Shown: piece by piece, positions 39,213-48,817 of the stretch
Numbering within the stretch: the first letter of the stretch is position 1
Layout of the letters: each line of letters starts with the position of its first letter
DNA from: Salipiger abyssi
GTDB taxonomy: Bacteria > Pseudomonadota > Alphaproteobacteria > Rhodobacterales > Rhodobacteraceae
Length of the DNA stretch: 64,000 nt
Assembly: GCF_001975705.1 (NCBI RefSeq)
Contig: NZ_CP015093.1
Coordinates: forward strand, 3,728,501 to 3,792,500
Direction of reading: 5' to 3'
The notes under the pieces: generated by a model
The model's database searches: none
What the model was told of the DNA's origin: nothing
The model's input: only the letters and a program-made list of their open reading frames with translations
Position numbers and translations under genes: made by a program

Positions 39213-39854
39213 ATGAACCGCCGGGGCCTGCTGATCATCCTGTCCTCGCCCTCGGGCGCGGGCAAATCGACGCTGGCGCGGCGCCTGCGGGATTGGGATC
39301 CGTCGATCATCTTTTCGGTCTCGGCGACGACCCGCGCGCCGCGACCGGGCGAGGTCGATGGCGAGGATTACCATTTCATGACCGAGGCCGCCTTCAAGAA
39401 GGCGGTGAACAACGGCGAGATGCTCGAGCATGCGCATGTCTTCGGCAATTTCTACGGCTCGCCCAAGGGGCCGGTGCGCGATGCCATCATCGGCGGCAAG
39501 GATGTGCTCTTCGATGTCGACTGGCAGGGCGCGCAGCAGATGACCAATTCCGAGCTGGCGCTGCACACGCTGTCGATCTTCCTGTTGCCGCCCTCCATCG
39601 CCGAGCTGAAACGCCGGCTGGAATCGCGCGGCCAGGACGGCGCGGAGGTCATCGACCGGCGGATGCAGAAGAGCTGGGACGAGATCTCGCACTGGGGCTC
39701 CTATGATTTCGTGCTGGTGAACGAGGATCTGGACGCGACCGAGGCACGGCTGAAGAGCATCGTGACGGCCTCGCGGCTGCGGCGCACGCAGCAGCCCGGT
39801 CTGCTTGACCATGTGCGCGGCTTGCAAACGGAATTCGAGGAGGGCGAGGAATGA
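39213..39854 (+). CDS. gmk: guanylate kinase
   Basis: Gmk phosphorylates GMP to GDP. The 213-residue protein has the P-loop [15 protein letters not shown] (about residues 10-24), [21 protein letters not shown] for GMP binding, and [14 protein letters not shown]. It lies between yicC and the gamma-carbonic anhydrase, overlapping the latter by 4 bp. Confidence 0.97.
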   Translation: MNRRGLLIILSSPSGAGKSTLARRLRDWDPSIIFSVSATTRAPRPGEVDGEDYHFMTEAAFKKAVNNGEMLEHAHVFGNFYGSPKGPVRDAIIGGKDVLFDVDWQGAQQMTNSELALHTLSIFLLPPSIAELKRRLESRGQDGAEVIDRRMQKSWDEISHWGSYDFVLVNEDLDATEARLKSIVTASRLRRTQQPGLLDHVRGLQTEFEEGEE

Positions 39855-40372
39855 CGATCTATGCGCTGGACGGGGTGGCCCCCGAGATCGCGGCGGATGC
39901 CTGGGTGGCGCCGGATGCCAACCTGATCGGCAAGGTGGTGCTGGAAGAGGCCGCCTCGGTCTGGTTCGGCTGCACGCTGCGCGGCGACAACGAGGAAATC
40001 CGCGTCGGCGCCGGCAGCAACGTTCAAGAGAACGTGGTCTGCCATACCGACATGGGCTATCCGCTGCTGATCGGCGCGGGCTGTACGATCGGCCACAAGG
40101 TCATGCTGCATGGCTGCGTGATCGGAGAGAACACGCTGATCGGCATGGGCGCGACGATCCTCAACGGTGCAAAGATCGGCCGCAACTGCCTGATCGGGGC
40201 AGGGGCGCTGATCACCGAGGGCAAGGAAATCCCCGATGGCAGCCTTGTGATGGGCATGCCCGGCAAGGTGGTCCGTCAGCTTGACGAGGCCGCCATTGCC
40301 GGGTTGCGCAAATCGGCGCGGCATTATCAGGACAATGCACGCCGGTATGCAGCGGGCCTGACCGCGCTGTGA
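39851..40372 (+). CDS. gamma-carbonic anhydrase family protein
   Basis: The 173-residue left-handed beta-helix protein has hexapeptide repeats ([37 protein letters not shown]). The three zinc-ligand histidines expected of gamma-carbonic anhydrases are present: one in VVCHTD and two in [11 protein letters not shown]-terminal helix follows. Relatives hydrate CO2 or have lost activity, so the activity is unproven. It overlaps gmk by 4 bp and is the last gene of yicC-gmk-gCA. Confidence 0.92.
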   Translation: MTIYALDGVAPEIAADAWVAPDANLIGKVVLEEAASVWFGCTLRGDNEEIRVGAGSNVQENVVCHTDMGYPLLIGAGCTIGHKVMLHGCVIGENTLIGMGATILNGAKIGRNCLIGAGALITEGKEIPDGSLVMGMPGKVVRQLDEAAIAGLRKSARHYQDNARRYAAGLTAL

Positions 40373-40379
40373 CACGCGG

Positions 40380-40397
40380 CCGGCCCGCCCGGGCCGG
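40380..40397. terminator. GC hairpin between convergent genes
   Basis: CCGGCCCG (40380-40387) pairs with CGGGCCGG (40390-40397), in the 28-bp gap between the carbonic anhydrase and the convergent zinc-ribbon gene. No T-run is present on either side, so its terminator strength is uncertain. Confidence 0.4.
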
Positions 40398-40400
40398 TCA

Positions 40401-40910
40401 TCAGGCCTGTTCCAGAGCGCGCTCGACGCGGTTCTGCACCACCGGCGCCAGCTGTTTGGTCAGCATGGCGGTCGGGATGTGGCGCAGCGCCGGCTTGCGG
40501 TTCGGAGCCCGCTTGCGCTCGCGCAGATAGGCCAGGATCATCTGGGCGTGTTCGCGGTTGCGCGCGACGAGTTCATAGCCGTCGATATTCCACTGCCAGT
40601 AGGCGTCTTCCGGCCAGGAAATCGTTGCCTTTTCAAGCGTGCCGCAGCTCTGGCATTCAGCCATGCCGCGGTGGTTCAGCCGATAGCCCGGCCCCGGTTC
40701 CTTGCCCTGATGGAAGGTCGGTTTCGGCGTGTCGGGCTGTTGCCAGCTAAAGTGTTCCGGGAACAGTTCTTCAACAACGACGCGTCCCCAGAGGTGCGAA
40801 TTCTTCGGCAACTCTGAGTGACGGATCACACAGGTAAAACGGAACGGCTCGTGAAAATGCGCAACGTGCCCACATTTCGGACAACGAATGTCGATAGGGT
40901 CGTTCTGCAT
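40401..40910 (-). CDS. zinc-ribbon protein of unknown function
   Basis: From ATG 40910 (AGGAG 10 nt upstream) the product is 169 residues. Two CxxC pairs are visible: IRCPKCGH near residue 10 and ECQSCGT near residue 85, which could form one or two zinc sites. The C-terminal part is basic (LRERKRAPNRKPALRHIP). No named family is recognised with confidence; similar proteins are annotated as hypothetical in Rhodobacteraceae. Confidence 0.65.
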   Translation of the reverse strand: MQNDPIDIRCPKCGHVAHFHEPFRFTCVIRHSELPKNSHLWGRVVVEELFPEHFSWQQPDTPKPTFHQGKEPGPGYRLNHRGMAECQSCGTLEKATISWPEDAYWQWNIDGYELVARNREHAQMILAYLRERKRAPNRKPALRHIPTAMLTKQLAPVVQNRVERALEQA

Positions 40911-41319
40911 CGGAGTGATGCTCCTGTGGTTGTAGGCGCCCCCACCTAACAACCCTATGAAGCGATAAATTTCCCTTAAAAGCAATGCGAGATGAGGGTG
41001 TCTAAGGCCCTTGAGCCGAAAAGCGCAAATACAACCTCAGGTTCATCCCCATAAATGGTGAGGAGCGAAATTGCACATTTTTGACGCAGGAAACGGATTT
41101 TACGAAAAATCAATACGTTAGGCTTTTGCCTCATTTCTGCACCATTTCGGCGAAAATCCGCCGATTGGGGCGCAATCCGGGCGCGGTCTTGCAGTTTCGC
41201 TTGCAATCGATTCGGTTTTTGCTCTCTGCAACGCCTGTCGCAGCAGCATGTGGGGCCGCCATGAACCCGTCTGAGTCGTTCCTTTTTGTGGTCCGAATTG
41301 AACCGGCAAGGACATTGTA
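40911..41319. other. divergent spacer upstream of phoR
   Basis: These 409 bases separate the zinc-ribbon gene from phoR. They are A/T-richer than the flanks and contain short hairpins (GATTTT-ACG-AAAAATC around 41093-41109 and AGGC-TTTT-GCCT around 41121). The block 41066-41105 resembles one in the gpsA/galU region. No Pho-box-like repeat is evident here. Confidence 0.4.
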
Positions 41320-42360
41320 ATGCAGGCGGACTCGCGCCAGTTCGTTGCGGCGATACCGCTACCGGCCGTGCTGATCCGGTGGGATGAGCGCATCGCTGCC
41401 GCCAATGCCGAAGCGCAGTCTTTCCTGGGCGACGGGCTGGAAGGGCGACATTTTATCACCGCATTGCGCCAGCCGGCTTTGCTCGACGCGATCGAAGGCA
41501 CCTTTCGCGATGGCGCCCCGCGTCTCACCCGGTTTCTGACGACAGATGGGCGTCAAAATACAACCTATGAGGTATCGTGCCGCCGGTTGGATCTCGAAGG
41601 CGGGCGGGGTGTGATGCTCACCTTCCAGGATGTGACCCATCTCGAACAGGCCGGGCAGATGCGCCGCGATTTCGTCGCAAATGTCAGCCACGAGCTGCGC
41701 ACACCGCTGACCGCGCTACTGGGCTTCATCGAGACCCTGAAGGGGCCGGCGCGTGACGATCCCGCGGCGCGCGACCGCTTTCTCAACATCATGGAGGCCG
41801 AGGCCGGTCGCATGGAACGGCTGGTCGGCGATCTGCTGTCGCTGAGCCGGGTCGAGGCCGAGGAGCGCGTGCGCCCGACCGATCCGGTGGATCTGCCGGG
41901 GCTGCTGCGCTCGGTGCTGAGCGGGCTGGCACCGCTGGGCGACGAGGCGGGCGTGCGGCTCGAGGCCGATCTGCCCGAGGGCGCTCTGGAGGTTCCGGGC
42001 GATGCCGACCAGCTCCGCCAGGTGATGGTGAACCTGATCGAGAACGGCGTGAAATATTCCGGGCGCGGCGCCGAAGTGCGGGTGAGCCTGTCGGCGCCCG
42101 CCTATCAGTCACGACTGCGCGGCGAGGGCGTGGTGATCACGGTCAGCGACAGCGGCCCGGGCTTCGATCCGCTGCATATTCCGCGCCTCACCGAACGCTT
42201 CTACCGCGTCGACAGCCATCGCTCGCGCGAGAAGGGCGGCACCGGGCTGGGGCTCGCCATCGTCAAGCATATCGTGAACCGCCATCGCGGCCGGCTGCGG
42301 ATCGAAAGCAAGCCGGGCGAGGGGGCAAGTTTCCAGGTGGTGCTGCCGACCACCGCCTGA
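41320..42360 (+). CDS. phoR: phosphate regulon sensor histidine kinase PhoR
   Basis: The 346-residue kinase has an N-terminal PAS-like domain (residues ~10-108), the HisKA motif RDFVANVSHELRTPLTALLGFIETL with phospho-acceptor His124, and an ATPase domain with N (VNLIENGVKYS), G1 (VSDSGPGFD), F (ERFYRVD) and G2 (GGTGLGLAIVKHI) boxes. Unlike E. coli PhoR it has no transmembrane helix, so it must reach the membrane through partners such as PhoU and the Pst transporter. PhoB is 6.5 kb downstream. An opposite-strand gene separates it from pstS. Confidence 0.9.
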   Translation: MQADSRQFVAAIPLPAVLIRWDERIAAANAEAQSFLGDGLEGRHFITALRQPALLDAIEGTFRDGAPRLTRFLTTDGRQNTTYEVSCRRLDLEGGRGVMLTFQDVTHLEQAGQMRRDFVANVSHELRTPLTALLGFIETLKGPARDDPAARDRFLNIMEAEAGRMERLVGDLLSLSRVEAEERVRPTDPVDLPGLLRSVLSGLAPLGDEAGVRLEADLPEGALEVPGDADQLRQVMVNLIENGVKYSGRGAEVRVSLSAPAYQSRLRGEGVVITVSDSGPGFDPLHIPRLTERFYRVDSHRSREKGGTGLGLAIVKHIVNRHRGRLRIESKPGEGASFQVVLPTTA

Positions 42361-42369
42361 GCGGCGTCG

Positions 42370-43092
42370 CTAGGCCCCGGCGGCGAGCGGCTCGGGCGCC
42401 CGGTGGCGTGCCTCGATCTCGGGCAGCGCGGCCAGCACCCCGTCAAGCACCGGTTGCGTGCCGATGCGGTCGCGCACCCAGTCCTCATGCGCGCCGACAA
42501 TGCGCAGCGGAAAGCGGGGCAGGCCCAGCAGGCTGGCAATGCAGAAGCGGTGATTGCCCGAGCCGGTCTTGCACAGCGTACCCTCGGCAGTGATGACGGC
42601 GGTGGATTCGAACCCGGTGGCGCCGGCATCGAACCCGTTGCGGCGCAGGCTGTCGATCAGTCCCAGCACATAGTCGCGCAGGAAGCCCGCGATTTCCGCC
42701 TCGCTACGCAGGGGGCGCGTCTTGTAAAAGGCCGCGCCGCGCTCCGAAAGCTCGCGCATCAACTCGTCATACCAGCGGCTGGCGCGCACGTCGTCTTCAT
42801 GCGCCATGAGATCCGCGAGGCGCTGGTAGCGCCCGGTCTCGCTGATCCGTGCGGTCTTTGCGAAATGCTCCGCCGGGATGGTAAATGGCTCGGCGCGTTT
42901 GACCGGCGCCCGCAGCAGCCCCACCACCGGCTTCGGCAGCACCCGGCCAAGCTGGCGCAGCCGGGCGCGCCCGACCGGCCATTTCGAGCCGAGCTGACGG
43001 TCGATCCGCGCCGGGCTCACCCAGATCACCGCGCGATCCCCCGCCGAATCTATGAAGTCCCGTTGTCGCAAGCGCTTACCCCATGCAATCAT
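42370..43092 (-). CDS. protein of unknown function with ParB-like C-terminal segment
   Basis: From ATG 43092 the product is 240 residues. The last part, about residues 165-225, reads STAVITAEGTLCKTGSGNHRFCIASLLGLPRFPLRIVGAHEDW, like the GxHRxxxxxxxG core of ParB/sulfiredoxin-like domains. The N-terminal half is basic and aligns with nothing I recognise. A longer frame to 43203 would run into the Pho box. The gene lies between phoR and pstS on the opposite strand and shares its upstream region with pstS, so it may be phosphate-regulated. Confidence 0.65.
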   Translation of the reverse strand: MIAWGKRLRQRDFIDSAGDRAVIWVSPARIDRQLGSKWPVGRARLRQLGRVLPKPVVGLLRAPVKRAEPFTIPAEHFAKTARISETGRYQRLADLMAHEDDVRASRWYDELMRELSERGAAFYKTRPLRSEAEIAGFLRDYVLGLIDSLRRNGFDAGATGFESTAVITAEGTLCKTGSGNHRFCIASLLGLPRFPLRIVGAHEDWVRDRIGTQPVLDGVLAALPEIEARHRAPEPLAAGA

Positions 43093-43196
43093 GCCGGGAA
43101 TGCCGTTGCCGCATCGCAGCGCAGACGGTGCCGCGCGGCGCGCCGAAGCAGGCCGGATTCCGGCGTTCCGCGATAGATTTGCACATCTCCGGCGCG

Positions 43197-43225
43197 CTGT
43201 CATGAAACTGTTACGTGACTGTCAC
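43197..43225. promoter_or_regulatory. Pho box with three repeats upstream of pstS
   Basis: Three 7-bp direct repeats at exact 11-bp spacing, CTGTCAT (43197-43203), CTGTTAC (43208-43214) and CTGTCAC (43219-43225), separated by A/T-containing 4-mers, match the PhoB-binding repeat CTGTCAT. Three units would bind three PhoB protomers or a dimer plus one. The site is 82 bp upstream of pstS and 104 bp upstream of the divergent gene. Confidence 0.9.
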
Positions 43226-43307
43226 AAAAGCATCGCGGGCGGGGCCTAGGGCTGCCCGCGAGGTCCCCGAGGGGAAGGGGATCGTAACCAACGACAGGAG
43301 CATTCAT

Positions 43308-44342
43308 ATGCAATCCGTGAAACTCGCCGCTTCGGCTCTGGCCATCGCCGCCGTCTCGGCCTCCGCTGCCGCTGCCCGCGACAACGTGCAGGTCGCCGGT
43401 TCGTCCACCGTGCTGCCCTATGCCTCGATCGTCGCCGAAGCCTTCGGCGAAAACACCGACTTCCCGACCCCGGTCGTGGAATCGGGCGGCTCCTCGGCCG
43501 GCCTCAAGCGCTTCTGCGAAGGCGTGGGCGAAAACACCATCGACGTCGCCAACGCCTCGCGCGCCATCCGTCAGAAAGAGATCGACGCCTGTGCCGCCAA
43601 CGGCGTGACCGACATCATCCAGGTCCGCATCGGCTATGACGGCATCGTCTTCGCCTCGCAGCAGGACGGCCCGGCCTTCACCGCCTTCGAGCCCACCGAC
43701 ATCTTCAACGCCATCGGCGCCAAGGTGCTGGTCGACGGCGAAGTGGTCGACAACCCCTACAACACCTGGTCCGAGTTCAACTCCGAGCTGCCGGATGCTG
43801 AGATCGCGATGTTCATCCCGGGCACCAAGCACGGCACCCGCGAAGTCTTCGAGGAAAAAGTCCTGCTGATCGGCTGCGAAGAAACCGGCGCCTATGAGGC
43901 CATGGTGTCCGGCGGCATGTCGGAAGACGAGGCCGAGGACGCCTGCCTCGACGTGCGTCAGGACGGTGGCAAGTCGGTCGACATCGACGGCGACTACACC
44001 GAGACCCTGGCCCGCATCGACGCCAACCCGAACGGCGTGGGCGTGTTCGGCCTGGCGTTCTACGAGAACAACCAGGACAAGCTGAAGGTCGCCACCATGT
44101 CCGGCATCGCGCCGTCGACCGAGACCATCGCGTCGGGCGAATACCCGGTGTCGCGCCCGCTGTTCTTCTACGTGAAGAAAGCCCATATCGGCGTGATCCC
44201 CGGCCTGAAAGAATACGCTCAGTTCTTCGTCGCCGACGAGATCGCAGGCCCGTCCGGCCCGCTCGCCAACTATGGCCTCGTCGCCGACCCCGAGCTGGCC
44301 GCGACCCAGTCCATGGTCGCCAACGAAGAGACCATGCAGTAA
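43308..44342 (+). CDS. pstS: phosphate ABC transporter substrate-binding protein PstS
   Basis: PstS captures inorganic phosphate in the periplasm. From ATG 43308 (ACAGGAG upstream) the product is 344 residues with a signal peptide (MQSVKLAASALAIAAVSASAAAA). The mature protein has VAGSSTVLPYASIVAEAFGE and VESGGSSAGLKRFCEG for phosphate binding, then ANASRAIRQKEID and FIPGTKHGTREVFEEKVL, characteristic of the longer alphaproteobacterial form. The gene uses strongly C-biased codons, suggesting high expression, and is followed by a hairpin before pstC. Confidence 0.96.
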   Translation: MQSVKLAASALAIAAVSASAAAARDNVQVAGSSTVLPYASIVAEAFGENTDFPTPVVESGGSSAGLKRFCEGVGENTIDVANASRAIRQKEIDACAANGVTDIIQVRIGYDGIVFASQQDGPAFTAFEPTDIFNAIGAKVLVDGEVVDNPYNTWSEFNSELPDAEIAMFIPGTKHGTREVFEEKVLLIGCEETGAYEAMVSGGMSEDEAEDACLDVRQDGGKSVDIDGDYTETLARIDANPNGVGVFGLAFYENNQDKLKVATMSGIAPSTETIASGEYPVSRPLFFYVKKAHIGVIPGLKEYAQFFVADEIAGPSGPLANYGLVADPELAATQSMVANEETMQ

Positions 44343-44366
44343 TCGGCGCCTGCCGGGACTGCACGA

Positions 44367-44396
44367 GGGGGCAGCAGCAACCGCTGCCCCCTTTTC
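44367..44396 (+). terminator. partial terminator between pstS and pstC
   Basis: GGGGGCAGC (44367-44375) pairs with GCTGCCCCC (44383-44391) around AGCAACC and is followed by TTTTCC. A hairpin here would make pstS mRNA more abundant than the downstream permease genes, as is common in binding-protein operons. Confidence 0.8.
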
Positions 44397-44433
44397 CTTT
44401 TAGGTTCTAGTCCAGAAGACGAACGGGGGGCAC

Positions 44434-45906
44434 ATGCCTTTACTCTGGCTCTTTCTGATCGTGCTGGCGATTGCCGCGGTCGGCTTTGTGCTGGGGCGCG
44501 CCCGCGCGCTGGCCAGCGCCGGCGGCGACGTCCGCAATCTGCATTCGCTGCCGAGCTATTACGGCAACAATGTCGCCATCAAGACCGTCGTGCCCGCCAT
44601 TCTGGTCATGCTGATCTGGCTGATCGTGCAGCCGATGATCGTGAATTCCACGATCTCCGGCATGATCCCGGAAAGCTCGGTCGCCGAGAATTCCTCGCTG
44701 GGTCTGGTGATGTCCGAGGTGCGCCGCACCGCCGACGGGCTCGACAACGCCGTCGCCAACGGAGACATGACCGAGGCGTTCGCCCGCGACGCGCGCGCCG
44801 ATTTCACCGATGTCACCCAGCGCCTGAAGGATGCCGGCCAGATCGTCACCTCCGACGTCACCCAGCCGATCCTGCGCGCCGCGCAAAGCTACCGCATCAT
44901 GAATGCCACGGGCAATCTCATCATGTCGGGCATTGTGCTGGCGCTGGCGCTGGCCGGGCTGCTCTGGGGGCTGCGCGACTCGCATGCCGCCTTCCGCGCC
45001 CGCAACACCGTCGAGGCCGCCGTCCGCGCGCTGCTGATCGGTGCCGCCTCCATCGCCATCCTGACCACCATCGGCATCATCCTGTCGCTGGTCTTCAACA
45101 CCGTCGAGTTCTTCCGACTCTACCCGGCGACCGATTTCTTCTTCGGCACGAGCTGGGCGCCGAGCTTTTCGGGCCGGGGCGGCTCCTCGGATCTGGGCGT
45201 TCTGCCGCTGCTCTGGGGGACGTTCTACATCTCCATCGTGGCGCTGGTCGTGGCCGTGCCCATCGGGCTTTTCGCCGCTGTCTACCTGTCGGAATACGCA
45301 ACCCCGCGCGTCCGCGCCGTCGCCAAGCCGATGCTGGAAGTGCTCGCCGGGATCCCGACCATCGTTTACGGCCTTTTCGCGCTGCTGACCGTCGGGCCGC
45401 TGCTGCTGGGGATCTTCGGCGATGACGGGCTGGGCTGGATGCAGGCCGGCACCGCGGTGATGACCGCCGGTCTGGTCATGGGCATCATGCTCATTCCCTT
45501 TGTCTCCTCGCTCAGCGACGACATCATCAACGCGGTGCCGCAGGCGATGCGTGACGGCTCCTACGGGCTGGGCGCCACCCAGTCCGAGACCATCAAGCAG
45601 GTGATCCTGCCGGCGGCGCTGCCGGGCATCGTCGGCGCCATCCTTCTGGCCGCCTCGCGCGCCATCGGTGAGACGATGATCGTCGTGCTGGGGGCAGGGG
45701 CCGCGGCCAAGCTCAGCCTCAACCCGTTCGAGGCGATGACCACGGTGACCGCCAAGATCGTCAGCCAGCTGACCGGCGACGCCGATTTCTCCTCGCCCGA
45801 GGCGCTGGTCGCCTTTGCCCTGGGCATGACCCTCTTCGTCCTGACGCTGGGGCTGAACGTTCTCGCCCTCTACATCGTGCGCAAATACCGGGAGCAGTAC
45901 GAATGA
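44434..45906 (+). CDS. pstC: phosphate ABC transporter permease PstC
   Basis: The 490-residue inner-membrane protein has a long N-terminal region with two hydrophobic segments (LLWLFLIVLAIAAVGFVLG; VVPAILVMLIWLIVQPMIV) before the standard permease core. The core shows LGVLPLLWGTFYISIVALVVAVPIGLFAAVYLSEYA, AGIPTIVYGLFALLTVGPLL and the EAA loop SYGLGATQSETIKQVILPAALPGIVGA. The extra N-terminus is typical of alphaproteobacterial PstC. It overlaps pstA by 4 bp. Confidence 0.95.
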   Translation: MPLLWLFLIVLAIAAVGFVLGRARALASAGGDVRNLHSLPSYYGNNVAIKTVVPAILVMLIWLIVQPMIVNSTISGMIPESSVAENSSLGLVMSEVRRTADGLDNAVANGDMTEAFARDARADFTDVTQRLKDAGQIVTSDVTQPILRAAQSYRIMNATGNLIMSGIVLALALAGLLWGLRDSHAAFRARNTVEAAVRALLIGAASIAILTTIGIILSLVFNTVEFFRLYPATDFFFGTSWAPSFSGRGGSSDLGVLPLLWGTFYISIVALVVAVPIGLFAAVYLSEYATPRVRAVAKPMLEVLAGIPTIVYGLFALLTVGPLLLGIFGDDGLGWMQAGTAVMTAGLVMGIMLIPFVSSLSDDIINAVPQAMRDGSYGLGATQSETIKQVILPAALPGIVGAILLAASRAIGETMIVVLGAGAAAKLSLNPFEAMTTVTAKIVSQLTGDADFSSPEALVAFALGMTLFVLTLGLNVLALYIVRKYREQYE

Positions 45907-47237
45907 CCGACGCGAGCATCGGAGGCGCGGCCGAACCGCGCAAGAAGAAGTCTTCGATCCACGAGCTCGACGCCCGCACCCGCAAGCGCAACGCCTCCGA
46001 GGCGCGCTTCAAGGCCTTCGGGCTGGGCGCCATCCTGATCGGGCTGTTCTTTCTGGTGACGCTGGCGGTCTCGATCGTCCGCTCGGGCCTGCCGGCCTTT
46101 ACCGAGACGGTGGTGGATGTGGAATTCACCCTGAACCAGGCGCAGTTCGACGAGGCGGAAGCGACGCTCTTCAAGACGGCGGCCTATTCCGATCTCTTCA
46201 TCGCCGATCTGCGCGGCACGCTCGAAGAGCGCGGCGTGCAGGTGGCCTTTGACGAGGCGGCCATCGAGCGGCTTCTCGGCAAGGTCGGCGGCACGCTGCG
46301 CGAATTCTACCGCGCCAACCCCGAGCAACTCGGCCAGCCGGTGGCGTTCCAGCTTCCCGCCTCCTCGCGCGTCGACGGCTATTTCAACGGCCGGGTGACC
46401 CGCGAGACGCTGGAGGACACGCGCTTTCTCCAGGGCTCCGACCTCGATCTGGTCGATGCGCTGCACGAGGCCGGCGTGATCCGCCAGGATTTCAACTGGA
46501 CCTTCCTCACCGGCGCCGATTCCGGCGTGGACAACCCCGGCGGGGCAGGGATCGGCGCCTCGGTCGTGGGCTCGTTCTTCATGATGCTGGTGGTGCTGGT
46601 GCTGGCGCTGCCCATCGGGGTGGCCGCGTCGATCTATCTCGAAGAGTTCGCGCCGCAGAACAAGTTCACCGATCTGATCGAGGTGAATATCTCCAACCTC
46701 GCGGCGGTGCCCTCCATCGTGTTCGGTATCCTCGGTCTCGCGGTGTTCATCCAGTTCATGCACCTGCCGCAATCGGCGCCCCTGGTGGGCGGTCTGGTGC
46801 TGACGCTGATGACGCTGCCGACGATCATCATCTCGACCCGCGCCGCGCTCAAGGCGGTGCCGCCCTCGATCCGCGACGCGGCACTCGGCGTGGGCGCCTC
46901 CAAGATGCAGGCGGTGTTCCACCACGTCCTGCCGCTGGCCATGCCCGGCATCCTGACCGGCACGATCATCGGTCTGGCGCAGGCGCTCGGCGAGACCGCG
47001 CCGCTGCTGCTGATCGGCATGGTGGGCTTTGTCGCCCGCGGCTATCCCGAGGGCTTCCTCGGCGGCTTCACCGAGCCCAACTCGGCGATGCCGGCGCAGA
47101 TCTACACCTGGGCGGCGCGCGCCGATGTGAGCTTCTATGAAAAGGCCTGGGGCGGGATCATCGTTCTGCTGGTGTTCCTGCTGCTGATGAACGTGATCGC
47201 AATCATCCTGCGCCGCAAGTTTGAACGGAGATGGTGA
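45903..47237 (+). CDS. pstA: phosphate ABC transporter permease PstA (with DUF3333-type N-terminus)
   Basis: The 444-residue protein has an N-terminal extension of about 200 residues ([40 protein letters not shown]...) resembling DUF3333, then the permease domain: [58 protein letters not shown] and the EAA loop [29 protein letters not shown]. It pairs with PstC. The stop codon lies 3 bp before the pstB start. Confidence 0.95.
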   Translation: MTDASIGGAAEPRKKKSSIHELDARTRKRNASEARFKAFGLGAILIGLFFLVTLAVSIVRSGLPAFTETVVDVEFTLNQAQFDEAEATLFKTAAYSDLFIADLRGTLEERGVQVAFDEAAIERLLGKVGGTLREFYRANPEQLGQPVAFQLPASSRVDGYFNGRVTRETLEDTRFLQGSDLDLVDALHEAGVIRQDFNWTFLTGADSGVDNPGGAGIGASVVGSFFMMLVVLVLALPIGVAASIYLEEFAPQNKFTDLIEVNISNLAAVPSIVFGILGLAVFIQFMHLPQSAPLVGGLVLTLMTLPTIIISTRAALKAVPPSIRDAALGVGASKMQAVFHHVLPLAMPGILTGTIIGLAQALGETAPLLLIGMVGFVARGYPEGFLGGFTEPNSAMPAQIYTWAARADVSFYEKAWGGIIVLLVFLLLMNVIAIILRRKFERRW

Positions 47238-47239
47238 CG

Positions 47240-48070
<831 letters not shown>

Positions 48071-48075
48071 GTCTC

Positions 48076-48813
48076 ATGAGCGACGAACTGAAACAGCATA
48101 TCGCTTCCGCGTTCGACCGCGATCTGGAAGGCATCCAGGCGCAGATTCTCAAGATGGGCGGGCTGGTCGAGGTGGCCATCCACGACGCCGCCAAATCGCT
48201 GGAAACCCGCGACGAGGAGCTGGCCGGTCAGGTCGTCACCGGCGACGAGGCCATCGACGCCATGGACGAGGCGCTGAACGAAGAGGCGGCACGGGTGATC
48301 GCGCTGCGCGCGCCCACCGCCACCGACCTGCGCGTGGTGCTCTCGGTGATGCGGATGTCGGCCAATCTGGAACGCATCGGCGATCTGTCGAAAAACCTCG
48401 CCAAGCGCACCACGGTGCTGGCGCAGATGACGCAGATCAACGGCTCGACCACGGCGCTGCGCCGCATGGCCCGCGACGTGGAGCTGATGCTCAAGGATGC
48501 GCTCGATGCCTATATCAAACGCGACGAGGCGCTGGCGCTCGACGTGCTCGACCGCGACCGCGATGTCGACCAGATGTACAACACGCTGTTCCGCGAGTTC
48601 CTGACCTTCATGCTGGAGGATCCGCGCAACATCACCTCCTGCATGCATCTGCATTTCATCGCCAAGAATATCGAGCGCATGGGCGACCATGTGACCTCGA
48701 TCGCCGAGCAGGTGGTGTTCCTGGCGACCGGCTCGACGCCGGACGAGGCGCGCGTCAAGGAGGACCGCACGTCCTCCGACCCTTCGCTGAGCACGGATAT
48801 CGAACTGGAGTAA
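48076..48813 (+). CDS. phoU: phosphate transport system regulator PhoU
   Basis: The 245-residue all-helical protein has two PhoU repeats, each with a metal-binding E/DxxxD motif: ANLERIGDLSKNLAKR in the first and KNIERMGDHVTSIAEQ in the second. PhoU links the Pst transporter to PhoR and dampens the Pho response when phosphate is plentiful. Start: ATG 48076 (MSDELKQHIASAFDRDL). phoB follows after 4 bp. Confidence 0.96.
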   Translation: MSDELKQHIASAFDRDLEGIQAQILKMGGLVEVAIHDAAKSLETRDEELAGQVVTGDEAIDAMDEALNEEAARVIALRAPTATDLRVVLSVMRMSANLERIGDLSKNLAKRTTVLAQMTQINGSTTALRRMARDVELMLKDALDAYIKRDEALALDVLDRDRDVDQMYNTLFREFLTFMLEDPRNITSCMHLHFIAKNIERMGDHVTSIAEQVVFLATGSTPDEARVKEDRTSSDPSLSTDIELE

Positions 48814-48817
48814 GCCC

